Below are positions 51,895-61,866 of a stretch of DNA of 64,000 nucleotides, piece after piece (positions within the stretch are counted from its first letter, which is position 1; each line of letters begins with the position of its first letter). Under the pieces are notes generated by a model that was not told where the DNA came from, did not search any database, and saw only the letters and a program-made list of their open reading frames with translations. Position numbers and translations under genes: made by a program. This stretch comes from an uncultured Crocinitomix sp. GTDB taxonomy: Bacteria > Bacteroidota > Bacteroidia > Flavobacteriales_D > Crocinitomicaceae. The DNA is taken from assembly GCA_905478225.1 (NCBI GenBank), contig CAJQHR010000037.1, positions 62,001 through 126,000 on the forward strand, given 5' to 3'.

Positions 51895-53005
51895 TACCTA
51901 CCAATAATGATGCAGTTTTTTCAGATGCACCTCCACCACCCAAAATGCGCTCTAATTCATCATAGGCTGAAAGTAAATTTTTTCGAGCTTCATTATCCGT
52001 ATCTTGCATGGGCAAAAGAACGGCTTTTATATTTTCTGCGGTGAGGTCTTTTTGAATCAATTCTTTCACCACTTCTTTGTCCATAATTAAATTGACTAAA
52101 GAGATATAATCGACTTTAATTAGTTTTCTGGCAATGCTTACTGAAATTGGATTTCCCTTATAACAAACAACTTGAGGGACTTTAAAAAGTGCGGTTTCTA
52201 AAGTAGCGGTACCTGAAGTTACCATTGCTAAGTGCGCTTGATTCAATAAATCGTAAGTTCTATTCGGAATGACTTTAATCGGTACGGATCCAGCTAAATC
52301 CAGATAGAATTTTTCGGGAATATTAGGAGCGCCACCAATAAGTATTTCCATTTGATCAAACCCCTTAGCCGCTTCGAGCATTATCGGCAATTTTGTTTTA
52401 ATTTCTTGTAAACGGCTGCCAGGTAACAAGGCCATTATTTTATTGCCGTTTAAACCAAATTCAGTCTGAAACTGGTCAGATGTGACGGCGGTTTCTTTAA
52501 AATTCTGAATCGCATCTACTAAGGGATGTCCCACATAATGCACATCCATGTCAAACTTTTTGTAAAAAGCTTGTTCAAATGGCAGAATACAATACATTTG
52601 GTTCACCGTCCGTTTTATTTTATGGACCCGATTTTGTTTCCAAGCCCAAATTTGAGGAGAAATGTAATAATGTACCTCAATTCCATTTTTTGTAGCAAAA
52701 TCTGCAATGCGCAAATTAAACCCAGGATAATCGATCAAAATTAATTTGTCTGGGGCAAAATCTAGAATGTCTTTTTTACAAAAGGAAATATTGGTGAGAA
52801 TAGTGCGGAGGTTGGCAACAACCTCAACAAAACCCATAAATGCGAGGTCCTTTATATGTTTAACGGGAGTGCCCGCAATCGCCTGCATTTGATCACCGCC
52901 CCAAAAACGAATTTGAGCATTAATATCATGTGCTTTTAAGGCCTTTAATAAATTGCTTCCGTGCAAATCTCCAGACGCTTCTCCTGTTATAATGTAATAT
53001 TTCAA
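51887..53005 (-). CDS. lpxB: Lipid A disaccharide synthase
   Basis: The 372-residue glycosyltransferase joins two acylated glucosamine units to form the lipid A disaccharide. It begins with the LpxB signature YYIITGEASGDLHGSNLL, and has FWGGDQMQAI, LIDYPGFNLRIA, ISPQIWAWKQNRV, ILPFEQAFYKK, LLPGSRLQEI and VTSGTATLETAL. The start is TTG at 53005; an in-frame TAG lies just upstream, so no other start is possible. It is coupled to the SpoIID-like gene by an 8-bp overlap. Confidence 0.95.
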   Translation of the reverse strand: MKYYIITGEASGDLHGSNLLKALKAHDINAQIRFWGGDQMQAIAGTPVKHIKDLAFMGFVEVVANLRTILTNISFCKKDILDFAPDKLILIDYPGFNLRIADFATKNGIEVHYYISPQIWAWKQNRVHKIKRTVNQMYCILPFEQAFYKKFDMDVHYVGHPLVDAIQNFKETAVTSDQFQTEFGLNGNKIMALLPGSRLQEIKTKLPIMLEAAKGFDQMEILIGGAPNIPEKFYLDLAGSVPIKVIPNRTYDLLNQAHLAMVTSGTATLETALFKVPQVVCYKGNPISVSIARKLIKVDYISLVNLIMDKEVVKELIQKDLTAENIKAVLLPMQDTDNEARKNLLSAYDELERILGGGGASEKTASLLVGNA

Positions 53006-53175
53006 AACAGCCTAAATTATGTTGGATCGTGAACGCTTTCTGCGCACCGTAATCTACAAAATTAAGACAAAATAGGGTTGGCATGATTTTATCTGTATAT
53101 AGAATTAACAAAGAGTTGTGGATACATGTTCTGATTTTAAAGGGAATCAGGCGTTTTTCGATCTAAATTTGTAAT

Positions 53176-54090
53176 ATGAGATACCTATTTTTAATCGGCT
53201 TTGTCTTTTGTTCTTTTCTCGGGATGAGTCAGGACAGGAAAATCGATCAGCTAGAAATTCTTTACGATCAAGGTTATTATACGAAAGTATTGCGAAAATC
53301 TTCCAAGCTAATCGCAATGCCTGCGTATGATTATAGTGGACTTCCGTCTTTCTATAAATCAATGGCTTTGTTCAGGTTATCGAATGATGAGGTGTGGTTT
53401 AAGAGTCATGATTATGCCATAAATGAAGCCGTTATTTCGTATAAGGACTTTATGGATAATGAAAACATCAAGGATTACTTATCCGCCCATTATCATGAAA
53501 TAGCCAGCCTAAAAACTTATTTGGTTGACCTAGAAACAAAGTTTAAAGATTTACGTTTGAACGGTTCTTCAGATCAAATTCAATCGTTTAGAATGGACGA
53601 ATTGAAAGGCATTAAAGCAAAACCAGATATTGAAATTGAAACCCCTAATAATGATGATCCAATCGTTGTTACAAACGATAATACGACCGAGAATAATGGA
53701 GGAGTGTCCAACAGCATTCGTGAAAAAATGGTGGTTTATGCCAAGTCACTCGTTGGGGTGAAATATGTTTGGGCAGGATCAGATCCAAACGGTTTTGATT
53801 GTTCGGGCTTGGTTGGATACGTGCATAAAAAATATGGATTGGTAATTCCGCGCACAGCTTCAGCCCAATTAAACGGAGCTAAAAAGGTTAATGTTAAAGA
53901 AGCTTATCGTGGAGACTTATTATTCTTTTCATCTGGTAAGAACATTTCACATGTCGGTTTGGTGATCAATAAAAAAGGAGAGAATTTAATAATGGTGCAT
54001 GCCTCAACAAGTAAGGGCGTTATTATCACTGAAATTGAAAAATCAACTTATTGGAAGCCGAAATTGAAAGCGGCGGGAACGTTTATTTAA
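53176..54090 (+). CDS. Secreted NlpC/P60 cysteine peptidase
   Basis: The 304-residue protein has a signal peptide (about 1-18), an alpha-helical region, an acidic linker (about 150-175) and an NlpC/P60 domain with the catalytic triad C209 (GFDCSGLVGYV), H259 (ISHVGLV) and H275 (MVHAST). These enzymes cut peptidoglycan stem peptides. It lies near SpoIID-like and M15-like proteins, a cell-wall group, divergent from lpxB. Confidence 0.9.
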   Translation: MRYLFLIGFVFCSFLGMSQDRKIDQLEILYDQGYYTKVLRKSSKLIAMPAYDYSGLPSFYKSMALFRLSNDEVWFKSHDYAINEAVISYKDFMDNENIKDYLSAHYHEIASLKTYLVDLETKFKDLRLNGSSDQIQSFRMDELKGIKAKPDIEIETPNNDDPIVVTNDNTTENNGGVSNSIREKMVVYAKSLVGVKYVWAGSDPNGFDCSGLVGYVHKKYGLVIPRTASAQLNGAKKVNVKEAYRGDLLFFSSGKNISHVGLVINKKGENLIMVHASTSKGVIITEIEKSTYWKPKLKAAGTFI

Positions 54091-54161
54091 TTTACAATTT
54101 CAATATCTACAAGGCATAGTAACATTCAAATCGCAGTTGCACATTGCATATTGAAAATTGA

Positions 54162-54857
54162 TTATTGAAAATCCCAGCGCGCTCTATGCCCCCTACAATC
54201 AAAGTGCACGGTCATTGATCCAGGATAACGGCCTAAACCACCGTTGTTGCCAACAATCTCTTCCATAATGTCAAGAACGATTGTCTTATCAGCTTGTGTT
54301 TTTTTACCGTCATTATTAATGTCTTGAATTACAATATCAACGGCTTTTCCCCAAATATGTTGACTTGAACTAGCGCCGCCTTTTTTCTCGTTATAGGTTG
54401 GATGGCGGTGACTTTCGCGAACATGAAAACCATATTTATTATAACCATTTTCGTCTAATTTCAGAATTAAATCCAACATCATGTAAAGCATTTTTTTATC
54501 AACTAACCAAAATTGCTTTTTGTTTTTCGTGTAGTCTTTTTCGTTTCTAGAATAATAGGCGTCTGTTGTCACAAAGTTTCTGATACGATATTCTCCAACG
54601 ATATATTTCAGCACATCATCCCCTTCAAGAATATAGAATTTTTCTTTTTTCAAACTACTTTTAAACTTACCATTTGAATTGGTGTATTCTTTATCTAGGT
54701 CGGCAAAATCTACTACTTCAAACTCTGCCAATACACTGTCAATACAGGCATGTGTTAACACGGGTGATTGTGCATTTTGTTTATCAAATTTGTTTATGGG
54801 GTCAGTCTTACAAGATAAGATGAGAACTGATAGAATTATGGCTGCATATTTTTTCAT
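54162..54857 (-). CDS. Lipoprotein with M15/DUF882-like peptidase domain
   Basis: The 231-residue product has a lipoprotein signal ending VLILSC (Cys16) and a C-terminal zinc-peptidase domain: VRESHRHPTYNEKKGG, SSSQHIWGKAVDIVI (His and Asp ligands) and SMTVHFDCRGHRARWDF. It resembles D-Ala-D-Ala carboxypeptidases of the YcbK/M15 type. It shares a 4-bp overlap with the gene upstream (ATGA). Confidence 0.85.
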   Translation of the reverse strand: MKKYAAIILSVLILSCKTDPINKFDKQNAQSPVLTHACIDSVLAEFEVVDFADLDKEYTNSNGKFKSSLKKEKFYILEGDDVLKYIVGEYRIRNFVTTDAYYSRNEKDYTKNKKQFWLVDKKMLYMMLDLILKLDENGYNKYGFHVRESHRHPTYNEKKGGASSSQHIWGKAVDIVIQDINNDGKKTQADKTIVLDIMEEIVGNNGGLGRYPGSMTVHFDCRGHRARWDFQ

Positions 54858-55159
54858 GGCATTTTTGGTTTTTTACGAATGAAGAAAACCATACCTATCA
54901 CTAACAACACAAATCCTCCACCCAAGTAATAAATTAATCCTTTAATCACTTTTTTCTTTTTCGGTTTTTCTGCACCGTTCGAAATGCCTTCTTCTTCATT
55001 TACTTGCTCAGGTTGGTGATCGTCACTTTGAAAATTTAAACCTGCATCTGTTGAGAGTTGGTTTACTATTTCGTTATTCAAAGTTGTTTCTGACGCGTTC
55101 AAACAAGCAAATCCGTAGAATGCAAAAAATGTAGATAGAATAAAAAGTAAATGTTTCAT
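54854..55159 (-). CDS. Small membrane protein of unknown function
   Basis: The 101-residue product has a signal peptide (MKHLLFILSTFFAFYGFAC) and a C-terminal membrane segment (GLIYYLGGGFVLLVIGMVFF) followed by IRKKPK. It overlaps the M15-like gene by 4 bp and should be co-translated with it. The 22-nt sequence at 55181-55202, shared with the sdaA upstream region, lies 22 bp before its start. Confidence 0.65.
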   Translation of the reverse strand: MKHLLFILSTFFAFYGFACLNASETTLNNEIVNQLSTDAGLNFQSDDHQPEQVNEEEGISNGAEKPKKKKVIKGLIYYLGGGFVLLVIGMVFFIRKKPKMP

Positions 55160-55638
55160 AATAGGATAACTGGTATAAAATTTAACGATTCATGTTGTTT
55201 TAGTTACAAATCTGCGTTTTATTTTGAGATTCCACATAACCGCTAAGCCTTTATTTCAATGCCTTTACTCAGAAAGAACATATTTTAAAAAAAAGTTAAA
55301 AATTTATGAGGCCAATCGGGCGTTTCTCTGGCGGCTCAGTTTCAGTTTTTTCAGGTCTAAGTGATTATCTGTTTTGTGCTGGGATTTTCTATGAATGGAT
55401 TACGGATGTAGGATTGAATTATCGATTTTAAATCTTTTTAAGATTCTTATAGATTTGCTTTTAATTTCGCTAATTTTCACAAAATTTCTGTTGTAGGAGA
55501 TTAGAATAATTTTGGAATAGGCTATTGCGCAACATCAAGGATTGGTAACCTTAACCAAAACTCCATTTATATAGACTTATAAAGATGGTGAGCAGCGCAT
55601 ATATCTCAGTTGAAATATAAATTAATTACCGTACAAAT
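55160..55638. other. 479-bp intergenic region
   Basis: It separates divergent genes. Besides the short sequence at 55181-55202 shared with the sdaA upstream region, I see no gene, RNA structure, repeat or promoter worth listing. AT-rich stretches (TTTTAAAAAAAAGTT, 55274-55290) are present. Confidence 0.5.
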
Positions 55639-56373
55639 GTGAAATGCACCTTAATAATTTTCGGATTGATTTTAAACCTGCTTGGTCATGGACAAATGGT
55701 ACATAATTGGGTCAATACGCAATATGATCCAAGTGAGGCCACAGAAGATTCATTCGTTGATTTATTGGTTTTAAATGGTGGCGTAAAATCTATTCATGAA
55801 ATACAAGAATATATTGGATCGGCCAAGGAGGTGAGTACCGTTCAAGTGGACATAGCGTTTCTTCGAAATGGGTATTTGAGCAGCGTTCACAAAATATTGG
55901 CGGACAGCAGTGAATCGATCAACGAATTTGCTTATTCGATTGGTACTGAATCGTATCGGCATCATTGGATATCTATTTTTAATTTTGGAGTCCGAAAAGA
56001 TACCGTGCGAGACGAAATTTATTATGGCGATCAACGTGATTGGCAAATTGGTGCGGACTCTTTAGCTTTTGATGCTGATTCTAATATCGTCTATTTTCGA
56101 AATAAAAGGGATGAGGTATACACGACCTATGATAAGTTTGGACGAAAAGTGAAGGATTCAATTCCGGCAAACCCAACGTTAATGGCGCATGAGATTTCTT
56201 ATAAGTACAGTAAAAAGAAAATCATAAAAATGGTGTTCTATATGGATCAAGTTATAGAGATTAAAACCACTTATAAGCTTGATGAAATTGGTAATTGGAC
56301 CAAATGCACAATTAAGAGTAACGGTCGTATTAAAAACGCCGTGCTTCGAAGAGAGATTACTTACTTCGACTAG
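55639..56373 (+). CDS. Secreted protein of unknown function
   Basis: The 244-residue product starts at GTG 55639 (an ATG at 55637 is followed at once by TGA) and has a signal peptide (MKCTLIIFGLILNLLGHGQ). The mature protein contains repeated short Asp/Tyr-rich beta segments (YDPSEATEDSFVDLL, VYFRNKRDEVYTTYDKFGRK) and resembles RHS/YD-repeat-like secreted proteins, without clear domain assignment. Confidence 0.68.
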   Translation: MKCTLIIFGLILNLLGHGQMVHNWVNTQYDPSEATEDSFVDLLVLNGGVKSIHEIQEYIGSAKEVSTVQVDIAFLRNGYLSSVHKILADSSESINEFAYSIGTESYRHHWISIFNFGVRKDTVRDEIYYGDQRDWQIGADSLAFDADSNIVYFRNKRDEVYTTYDKFGRKVKDSIPANPTLMAHEISYKYSKKKIIKMVFYMDQVIEIKTTYKLDEIGNWTKCTIKSNGRIKNAVLRREITYFD

Positions 56374-56376
56374 TAT

Positions 56377-57126
56377 CTAGTTAAAAATCTGAATTTCTCC
56401 AGCTGTAACTATTGTTTTGTTCGCAGTAATTTCTACCGTTTCGGAAATAGTTGTGGTTAAACCTGAAGCTATATCTTTTGAAACGCAGTAAACGGTATAA
56501 CTCCCTTGCGTGAGATTGTTGAAAATGTACTCTCCATTTCCTCCAGTACGTTCCAATTCTCCAAATACGTCATTGTCACCATATATCAAATAAACCTTTT
56601 CATCAATGGCGGGTTGAATCGTTTCAATTAAAGCACTTTTTCCTGACTGGGTGGTGCTTATTTCAAATGGTGATGTCACTTTATCGGCATTTGCAGTTTC
56701 ACCAGTTGCTTTATTCGTTATGGTTACAATATCAACATTGCGAGTCAATGTATAATGATCAGACGCTTCTGTTTCGATTTCATCCATTGTATTGCTTGCA
56801 ATTTCAACGTTTGAATCTGAATAATTAAACTCAACAGCAATTCCTGTACGTCCTGTTAAACCCGGGTCTGTGTCACTTGGCCATGTTGGATTGTCATAAT
56901 AAATATAGAATTGCTCGGCGCCAATAGGGTTGTTGAGGACCCAATAATCGCCATGTTCCACGCTTAATCCTTGCGTAAATAACACTTCGCTAATCTCTAC
57001 TCGAGCACTTTCGTGATTTTGGCTTTTTACAAATCCAGTAATCGAGGATGTGCCTCCTGGTCCTTCTGTTTTATTACATGCAAAAAGTAGCGTGGCAGCC
57101 ATGCAAAATAGAATTGTTTTAGTCAT
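56377..57126 (-). CDS. Lipoprotein with carboxypeptidase-regulatory-like region
   Basis: The 249-residue product has a lipoprotein signal ending AATLLFAC and a beta-rich mature part with GSITGFVKSQN-type and NGEYIFNNLTQGSYTVYCVS segments like the regulatory (transthyretin-like) domains of carboxypeptidase regulatory proteins. It follows the first CotH gene by 11 bp on the same strand and is probably co-transcribed with it. Confidence 0.72.
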   Translation of the reverse strand: MTKTILFCMAATLLFACNKTEGPGGTSSITGFVKSQNHESARVEISEVLFTQGLSVEHGDYWVLNNPIGAEQFYIYYDNPTWPSDTDPGLTGRTGIAVEFNYSDSNVEIASNTMDEIETEASDHYTLTRNVDIVTITNKATGETANADKVTSPFEISTTQSGKSALIETIQPAIDEKVYLIYGDNDVFGELERTGGNGEYIFNNLTQGSYTVYCVSKDIASGLTTTISETVEITANKTIVTAGEIQIFN

Positions 57127-57137
57127 AATAGAATAGT

Positions 57138-59351
57138 TTATTGGCGAATTATTTTGAGGTTTGAGATCAATGATTCATTGTCATAAATCTGAATTATGTA
57201 TAATGCGGGAGCATATGCCGAAAGATCTAGCATATACTGATTCGTATTGTTCAATGCTATTGTTGACAAAGCTTCACCCGTAATGGTTTTGATTATTATT
57301 TGTCCATTAATAATGGTCTTTTTAAAGGTAAGTTGACTTTCTCCGGCTGTTGGGTTGGGGTAAACCTTTACCTGTTGCGCAGATTCATCTATAAGACTTA
57401 AATCTTCACAACTGCCGAACATATTATCGTCCATCCATTCTAACCGTTCTGTAGTCCAATCTCGCAAATATCCCATTTCTTCGGCATAAGTATCACCTAT
57501 AAAGTTGTTGGGCCAAACATAGGTCCCTAAAACAGGCCAACGTTGAAAGTTTCGCTCGGCGGCATCTGCTAAATAAGTTTCCATTTCATCTACAAAGGCA
57601 AGAATGGTGTCCGTATGCAAAGTCGTCATTCTTAGTTCTTGCCAACGGCAATTTAGTTCGTGGGTATAGGTCTCATCTTCAACTAAGCGGCTCCACCAAA
57701 ATGGATTGTTTAAATCTCCACCGCCACCACAAACTGAATTGAAGTAAATTTCCCATCCGTAGGTCTCTCCTCCTTGGCAATAATTTGCATTACCCCAAGC
57801 GAGGTTAAAATCCCATAATGGTCCGGCGTTTAACTTTCCTCCTTCGCTTTCACGTTCTTTATGCAAAAACGTACTAATTCGGTATCCATCCACATTTTTA
57901 CTGATCTCATTTACGATCATAAAATCTATGAACGATTGTACATCAATATAAGGACGATAGCCATCATCTGGATCGTCAAAATCAGGTCCGTCTAAAGCGG
58001 TTTCAAAATCAGTTATGGATTCTTCAATATAGTCTAATTGATCAGGATGCATTTCTTCAATTTCAGGATCATGCATTTGATATCGAACTGCGCCCCATGC
58101 AGGTGCTGCTTGAGCGTAGGGAGATGTCCAAGCCACAATTCCGCCTCCTGTTGTTTTATCCACTTTAACTATATATCCTCCAGTTAGTTCATTTCCTGTA
58201 ATATCTGTCGGTTCCATTCTATCAATATTCACTCTGCCTGGATTTTCTTTAATTCGTTCCATGAAAACATAGACGCCAATATAATCGCCATTTAAAACAA
58301 CTTCTACCATTTCCGTTCTTGGGGCATATTCCCCCATTTCAGTTCCAAGTTTATAGGTGAGGACATTTCTGATCAACGATTTATCGGAGTAAGGTGCATA
58401 AAGAATCCAATCATTGTCAATTGGCCAGTCAAAAATAGAGACATTATAATTGGAGGTGTCAGGCGCGCGGGTTTCTAATCCATAAGCCTTTTTTGGAAAA
58501 GTTCCTGAGGATGATCCTCTTCTTTCAATTCCTATATATCCATAAAATTCATTCGGCGGATCAGTAACATTGTTTAAACCTGATTCATTGTTAACAATGG
58601 CCATGAGCGCTGTTACTTTCGGATCATCTACAATTGATACACCATCAACAGTGTTGATAATGACTATTGGTAAATTACTTGTTTCTAAAATCACAGGAGG
58701 AATAAACCAACCGGGTGCAGGATCATATTCTGTTGATGTAGTATTTATTCCAAGAAATAAAAATGGGCGTGAACTTAAATCACTCGAACCTCCAGATTCA
58801 TTATGTGTTTGAATGCAAATTACATTTGTTCCCAAATTCAAATTCGCACTCAAAAACACCTTTGACACAGTAAATTGTGCTGGGTAATCTCCATCATAAA
58901 TATCAGCCTCGTGAAGGCCTGATGCTAATTGGTCATAGTCGGGTTGTCCTGGTCCATCCATTAAAGCACGAGTTATTTCAAAGCCATTTAAATAGGCAAC
59001 AAATCCATCATCATAATCAAGCATTAAAGCTGCCGCGCCTATTTCACTTGTATCAATAATGTCAAATTCAATGCGCTGATATACTGATATGGTGCCGCCT
59101 GGTAATACTGTATTGTCATCTCCATCTCCATAGCCGAATCCACCAATTGCCGTTGGCCATGAATCTGCATCAAAACTAAGGGTATTCCAATCAGAGTCTA
59201 CAGGTGCATCTGGTACTAAATAGGACCAAGTATCCGTTTCGTACACCACGATTTCCCAATGATCAATTTGAGCGGAAACCTTCTGGCTGATAAATAGCCC
59301 TAGAATTGTTGTGAGTAGAAATCTTAAATATTTATTTTGGAGCGGTAACAT
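57138..59351 (-). CDS. CotH-like secreted protein with T9SS sorting domain (copy 1)
   Basis: The 737-residue protein has a signal peptide (cleaved near KVSAQ), an N-terminal sugar- or protein-binding module (IDHWEIVVYETDTWSYL onward), a CotH-kinase-like domain (about 230-560) with GIERRGSSSGTFPKK, YSDKSLIRNVLTYKLG, VVLNGDYIGVYVFMERIK and GPLWDFNLAWGNANY, and a T9SS sorting domain (VKVYPNPTAGESQLTF). CotH proteins are atypical secreted protein kinases with ATP-binding Asp/Asn residues. It is a close paralogue of the next gene. Confidence 0.88.
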   Translation of the reverse strand: MLPLQNKYLRFLLTTILGLFISQKVSAQIDHWEIVVYETDTWSYLVPDAPVDSDWNTLSFDADSWPTAIGGFGYGDGDDNTVLPGGTISVYQRIEFDIIDTSEIGAAALMLDYDDGFVAYLNGFEITRALMDGPGQPDYDQLASGLHEADIYDGDYPAQFTVSKVFLSANLNLGTNVICIQTHNESGGSSDLSSRPFLFLGINTTSTEYDPAPGWFIPPVILETSNLPIVIINTVDGVSIVDDPKVTALMAIVNNESGLNNVTDPPNEFYGYIGIERRGSSSGTFPKKAYGLETRAPDTSNYNVSIFDWPIDNDWILYAPYSDKSLIRNVLTYKLGTEMGEYAPRTEMVEVVLNGDYIGVYVFMERIKENPGRVNIDRMEPTDITGNELTGGYIVKVDKTTGGGIVAWTSPYAQAAPAWGAVRYQMHDPEIEEMHPDQLDYIEESITDFETALDGPDFDDPDDGYRPYIDVQSFIDFMIVNEISKNVDGYRISTFLHKERESEGGKLNAGPLWDFNLAWGNANYCQGGETYGWEIYFNSVCGGGGDLNNPFWWSRLVEDETYTHELNCRWQELRMTTLHTDTILAFVDEMETYLADAAERNFQRWPVLGTYVWPNNFIGDTYAEEMGYLRDWTTERLEWMDDNMFGSCEDLSLIDESAQQVKVYPNPTAGESQLTFKKTIINGQIIIKTITGEALSTIALNNTNQYMLDLSAYAPALYIIQIYDNESLISNLKIIRQ

Positions 59352-59467
59352 GCTATATAGCTTTATTGCGGTAATATACTTATTATGTCTCTTATTTCAA
59401 TAGCGATTCTCGGCTAATTGGTTTAAAAAAAAAATCCCCATATATGAATTAACAGTTTTGTTCATTT

Positions 59468-61675
59468 TCATTGACGAATTAATTTTTGATTCGAGATTAA
59501 TTCTCCCTCATCATACACATTCAAGATGTAAACAGAAGGAGCAAATTGGTCTAAATTTAGGTTGATGCTCGCTTTATCTACAAAGGAAACAACTTTAAGA
59601 GTTTGCCCAAGTGTATTCTTAATTTCTACCTTTCCAGTTTGGATGTGTTCATTAAAAACAAGTCGGCATTTCCCAGTGGTTGGGTTCGGATACAGATGAA
59701 CACTATTCTTTTTCGAGTCAATAGCCAAGCCTAAATCTTCGCAACTTCCAAACATATTTTCATCCATCCAAATCAATCGATCAGTTATCCACGTCCGCAA
59801 ATAGTCCATTTCTTCTGCATAAGTTTCGCCGATAAAGTTATTGGGCCAAAGATATACGCCCAATACTGGCCAACGTTCAAAATTTCTATCGGCCGCATCA
59901 GCCAAATACAATTCCATTTCATTGATAAAAGAAATGATGCTGTCTGTGTGAAATATAGTCGCTCTTAACTCCTGCCAACGGCAATTTAATTGGTGATTGA
60001 ATTCAGGGTCTTCAACAAATCTATTCCACCAAAATGGATTATTTAAGTCTTCGGCGCTAGTACAGATTTCATTAAAATGAATTTTCCAACCTGTCGTCAG
60101 TCCACATTGACAATAATGGGAATTTCCCCAAGCCAAATTAAAATCCCATAGAGGACCAGCTATCAATTTCCCACCTTCACTCTCTCTTGCCTTGTGTAAA
60201 TATGTACTGATGCGGTAACCGTCAATATTTTTACTCATTTCATTTACAAGCATAAAATCTATAAATGATCCAAGGTCAATATAAGGTTTGTACCCATCCA
60301 CTGGGTCATCAAAATCAGGCCCATCTAAGGCTGTTTCAAAATCAGTAACATACGTTTCAATATAATCTAACTGCGACGAGTGCATTTCTTCAATTTCTGG
60401 ATCGTGCATTTGATACTTCGTATATACCAATGCAGGTGAAGCTTGCAAAAAAGGTGATGTCCAAGCCACAACACCTCTATCGACTTTATAGATATAACCT
60501 CCCGTAACTTCATTTTCAGTTGTATCAATAAATTCCAACTTGTCGATATTTACACGGCCAGGGTTTTGCTTAATTCTTTCCATGAAAACATAGACACCAA
60601 CATATTGACCGTTAAGGATGAGTTCTACTAGTTCCGTTCGTGCAGCGTAACTCCCCATTTCATTTCCGAGTTTATAGGTCAATACATTCCTAATGAGAGA
60701 TTTATCTGAATAAGGGGCGTAAAGAATCCAATCATTGTCACTTGGCCAGTCGAAAATGGAAACATCATAATTGCTAGAATCTGGTAGGCGCGTTTCTAAT
60801 CCATATGCTTTTTTCGGAAAAGTTCCTGAGGAAGCCCCTCTAAATTCTATTCCAATCTGACCATAAAATTCATTAAATGGATCCGCAATATTATTTAAGC
60901 CAGACTCATTATTAATGATTCCCATAAATGCCGATACTTTTGGTTCATCCAGAATCGAAGCACCGCCAATTGTATTGATAATGACAATCGGTAATTTACT
61001 TGTTTCCAAAAATACTGGTGGAACAAACCAATCTAGGACCGGATCATAATCTGTTGAGGTCGAATTAATTCCAAGAAATAAAAAAGGGCGAGAGCTTAAA
61101 TCGCTAGAACCAGCTGACTCGTTATGTGTTTGAATGCAAAGTACATTTGTTCCCAAATTCAAATTCGCACTCAAAAACACCTTTGACAAGGTAAACTGCG
61201 CCGGGTAATCTCCATCATAAATATCTGCCTCGTGTAACCCTGAGGCCAATTGATCATAGTCAGGTTGTCCTGCACCATCCATTAAAACACGACTTATTTC
61301 AACACCATTTAAATAGGCAACAAATCCATCATCAAAATCTAGAATTAAGGCTGCAGCGTCTATCTCACTCGTATCAACAATATCAAATTCAATGCGCTGA
61401 TATACAGAAATTGTACCGCTAGGTAACACTGTATTGTCGTCTCCATCTCCATAGCCAAAACCTCCACTCGCCGTTGGCCATGTGCCTGCATCATAGCTTA
61501 ATGTATTCCAGTCACTATCAACCGGAGCATCAGGAACTAGATACGACCAAACATCTGTTTCAATGACCACGGTCTCCCAATGGTCGATTTGAGCATAAGT
61601 GTTGGTTTGAACGCAAAACACGAATCCTAAGAGAAGAGTAAGCGTGTTGAAATGAGCGGAGTGGTGCAGTAACAT
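59468..61675 (-). CDS. CotH-like secreted protein with T9SS sorting domain (copy 2)
   Basis: The 735-residue protein has the same architecture and near-identical N-terminal 200 residues as copy 1, including VPDAPVDSDWNTLS and PAQFTLSKVFLSANLNLGTN, the same CotH motifs (FRGASSGTFPKKAYG, YSDKSLIRNVLTYKLG, GPLWDFNLAWGNSHY) and a sorting domain (VHLYPNPTTGKCRLVF). It differs most in the middle and C-terminal thirds, as after duplication. It has its own 115-bp upstream gap. Confidence 0.88.
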   Translation of the reverse strand: MLLHHSAHFNTLTLLLGFVFCVQTNTYAQIDHWETVVIETDVWSYLVPDAPVDSDWNTLSYDAGTWPTASGGFGYGDGDDNTVLPSGTISVYQRIEFDIVDTSEIDAAALILDFDDGFVAYLNGVEISRVLMDGAGQPDYDQLASGLHEADIYDGDYPAQFTLSKVFLSANLNLGTNVLCIQTHNESAGSSDLSSRPFLFLGINSTSTDYDPVLDWFVPPVFLETSKLPIVIINTIGGASILDEPKVSAFMGIINNESGLNNIADPFNEFYGQIGIEFRGASSGTFPKKAYGLETRLPDSSNYDVSIFDWPSDNDWILYAPYSDKSLIRNVLTYKLGNEMGSYAARTELVELILNGQYVGVYVFMERIKQNPGRVNIDKLEFIDTTENEVTGGYIYKVDRGVVAWTSPFLQASPALVYTKYQMHDPEIEEMHSSQLDYIETYVTDFETALDGPDFDDPVDGYKPYIDLGSFIDFMLVNEMSKNIDGYRISTYLHKARESEGGKLIAGPLWDFNLAWGNSHYCQCGLTTGWKIHFNEICTSAEDLNNPFWWNRFVEDPEFNHQLNCRWQELRATIFHTDSIISFINEMELYLADAADRNFERWPVLGVYLWPNNFIGETYAEEMDYLRTWITDRLIWMDENMFGSCEDLGLAIDSKKNSVHLYPNPTTGKCRLVFNEHIQTGKVEIKNTLGQTLKVVSFVDKASINLNLDQFAPSVYILNVYDEGELISNQKLIRQ

Positions 61676-61866
61676 CTAGTTAGCATTAGATGAACAAGAT
61701 AGGGAATTTAAGTGGATTTTTTTCTTCTAAGATCAAAAATCAAACATATTAAGACTTGTGACCAAAATTATTTGATCATTTTCAAACGGTCGTCCTACAA
61801 TAGTATTCCATTTTTAGGTAAGTTTATAAATTGAAAAACCGACAGTTAATAGGGCCAAAATACATC

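Noticed and set aside
55300-55560. Possible small RNA or tRNA in the 479-bp gap
   Set aside because: No cloverleaf, terminator or strong hairpin could be found by eye.
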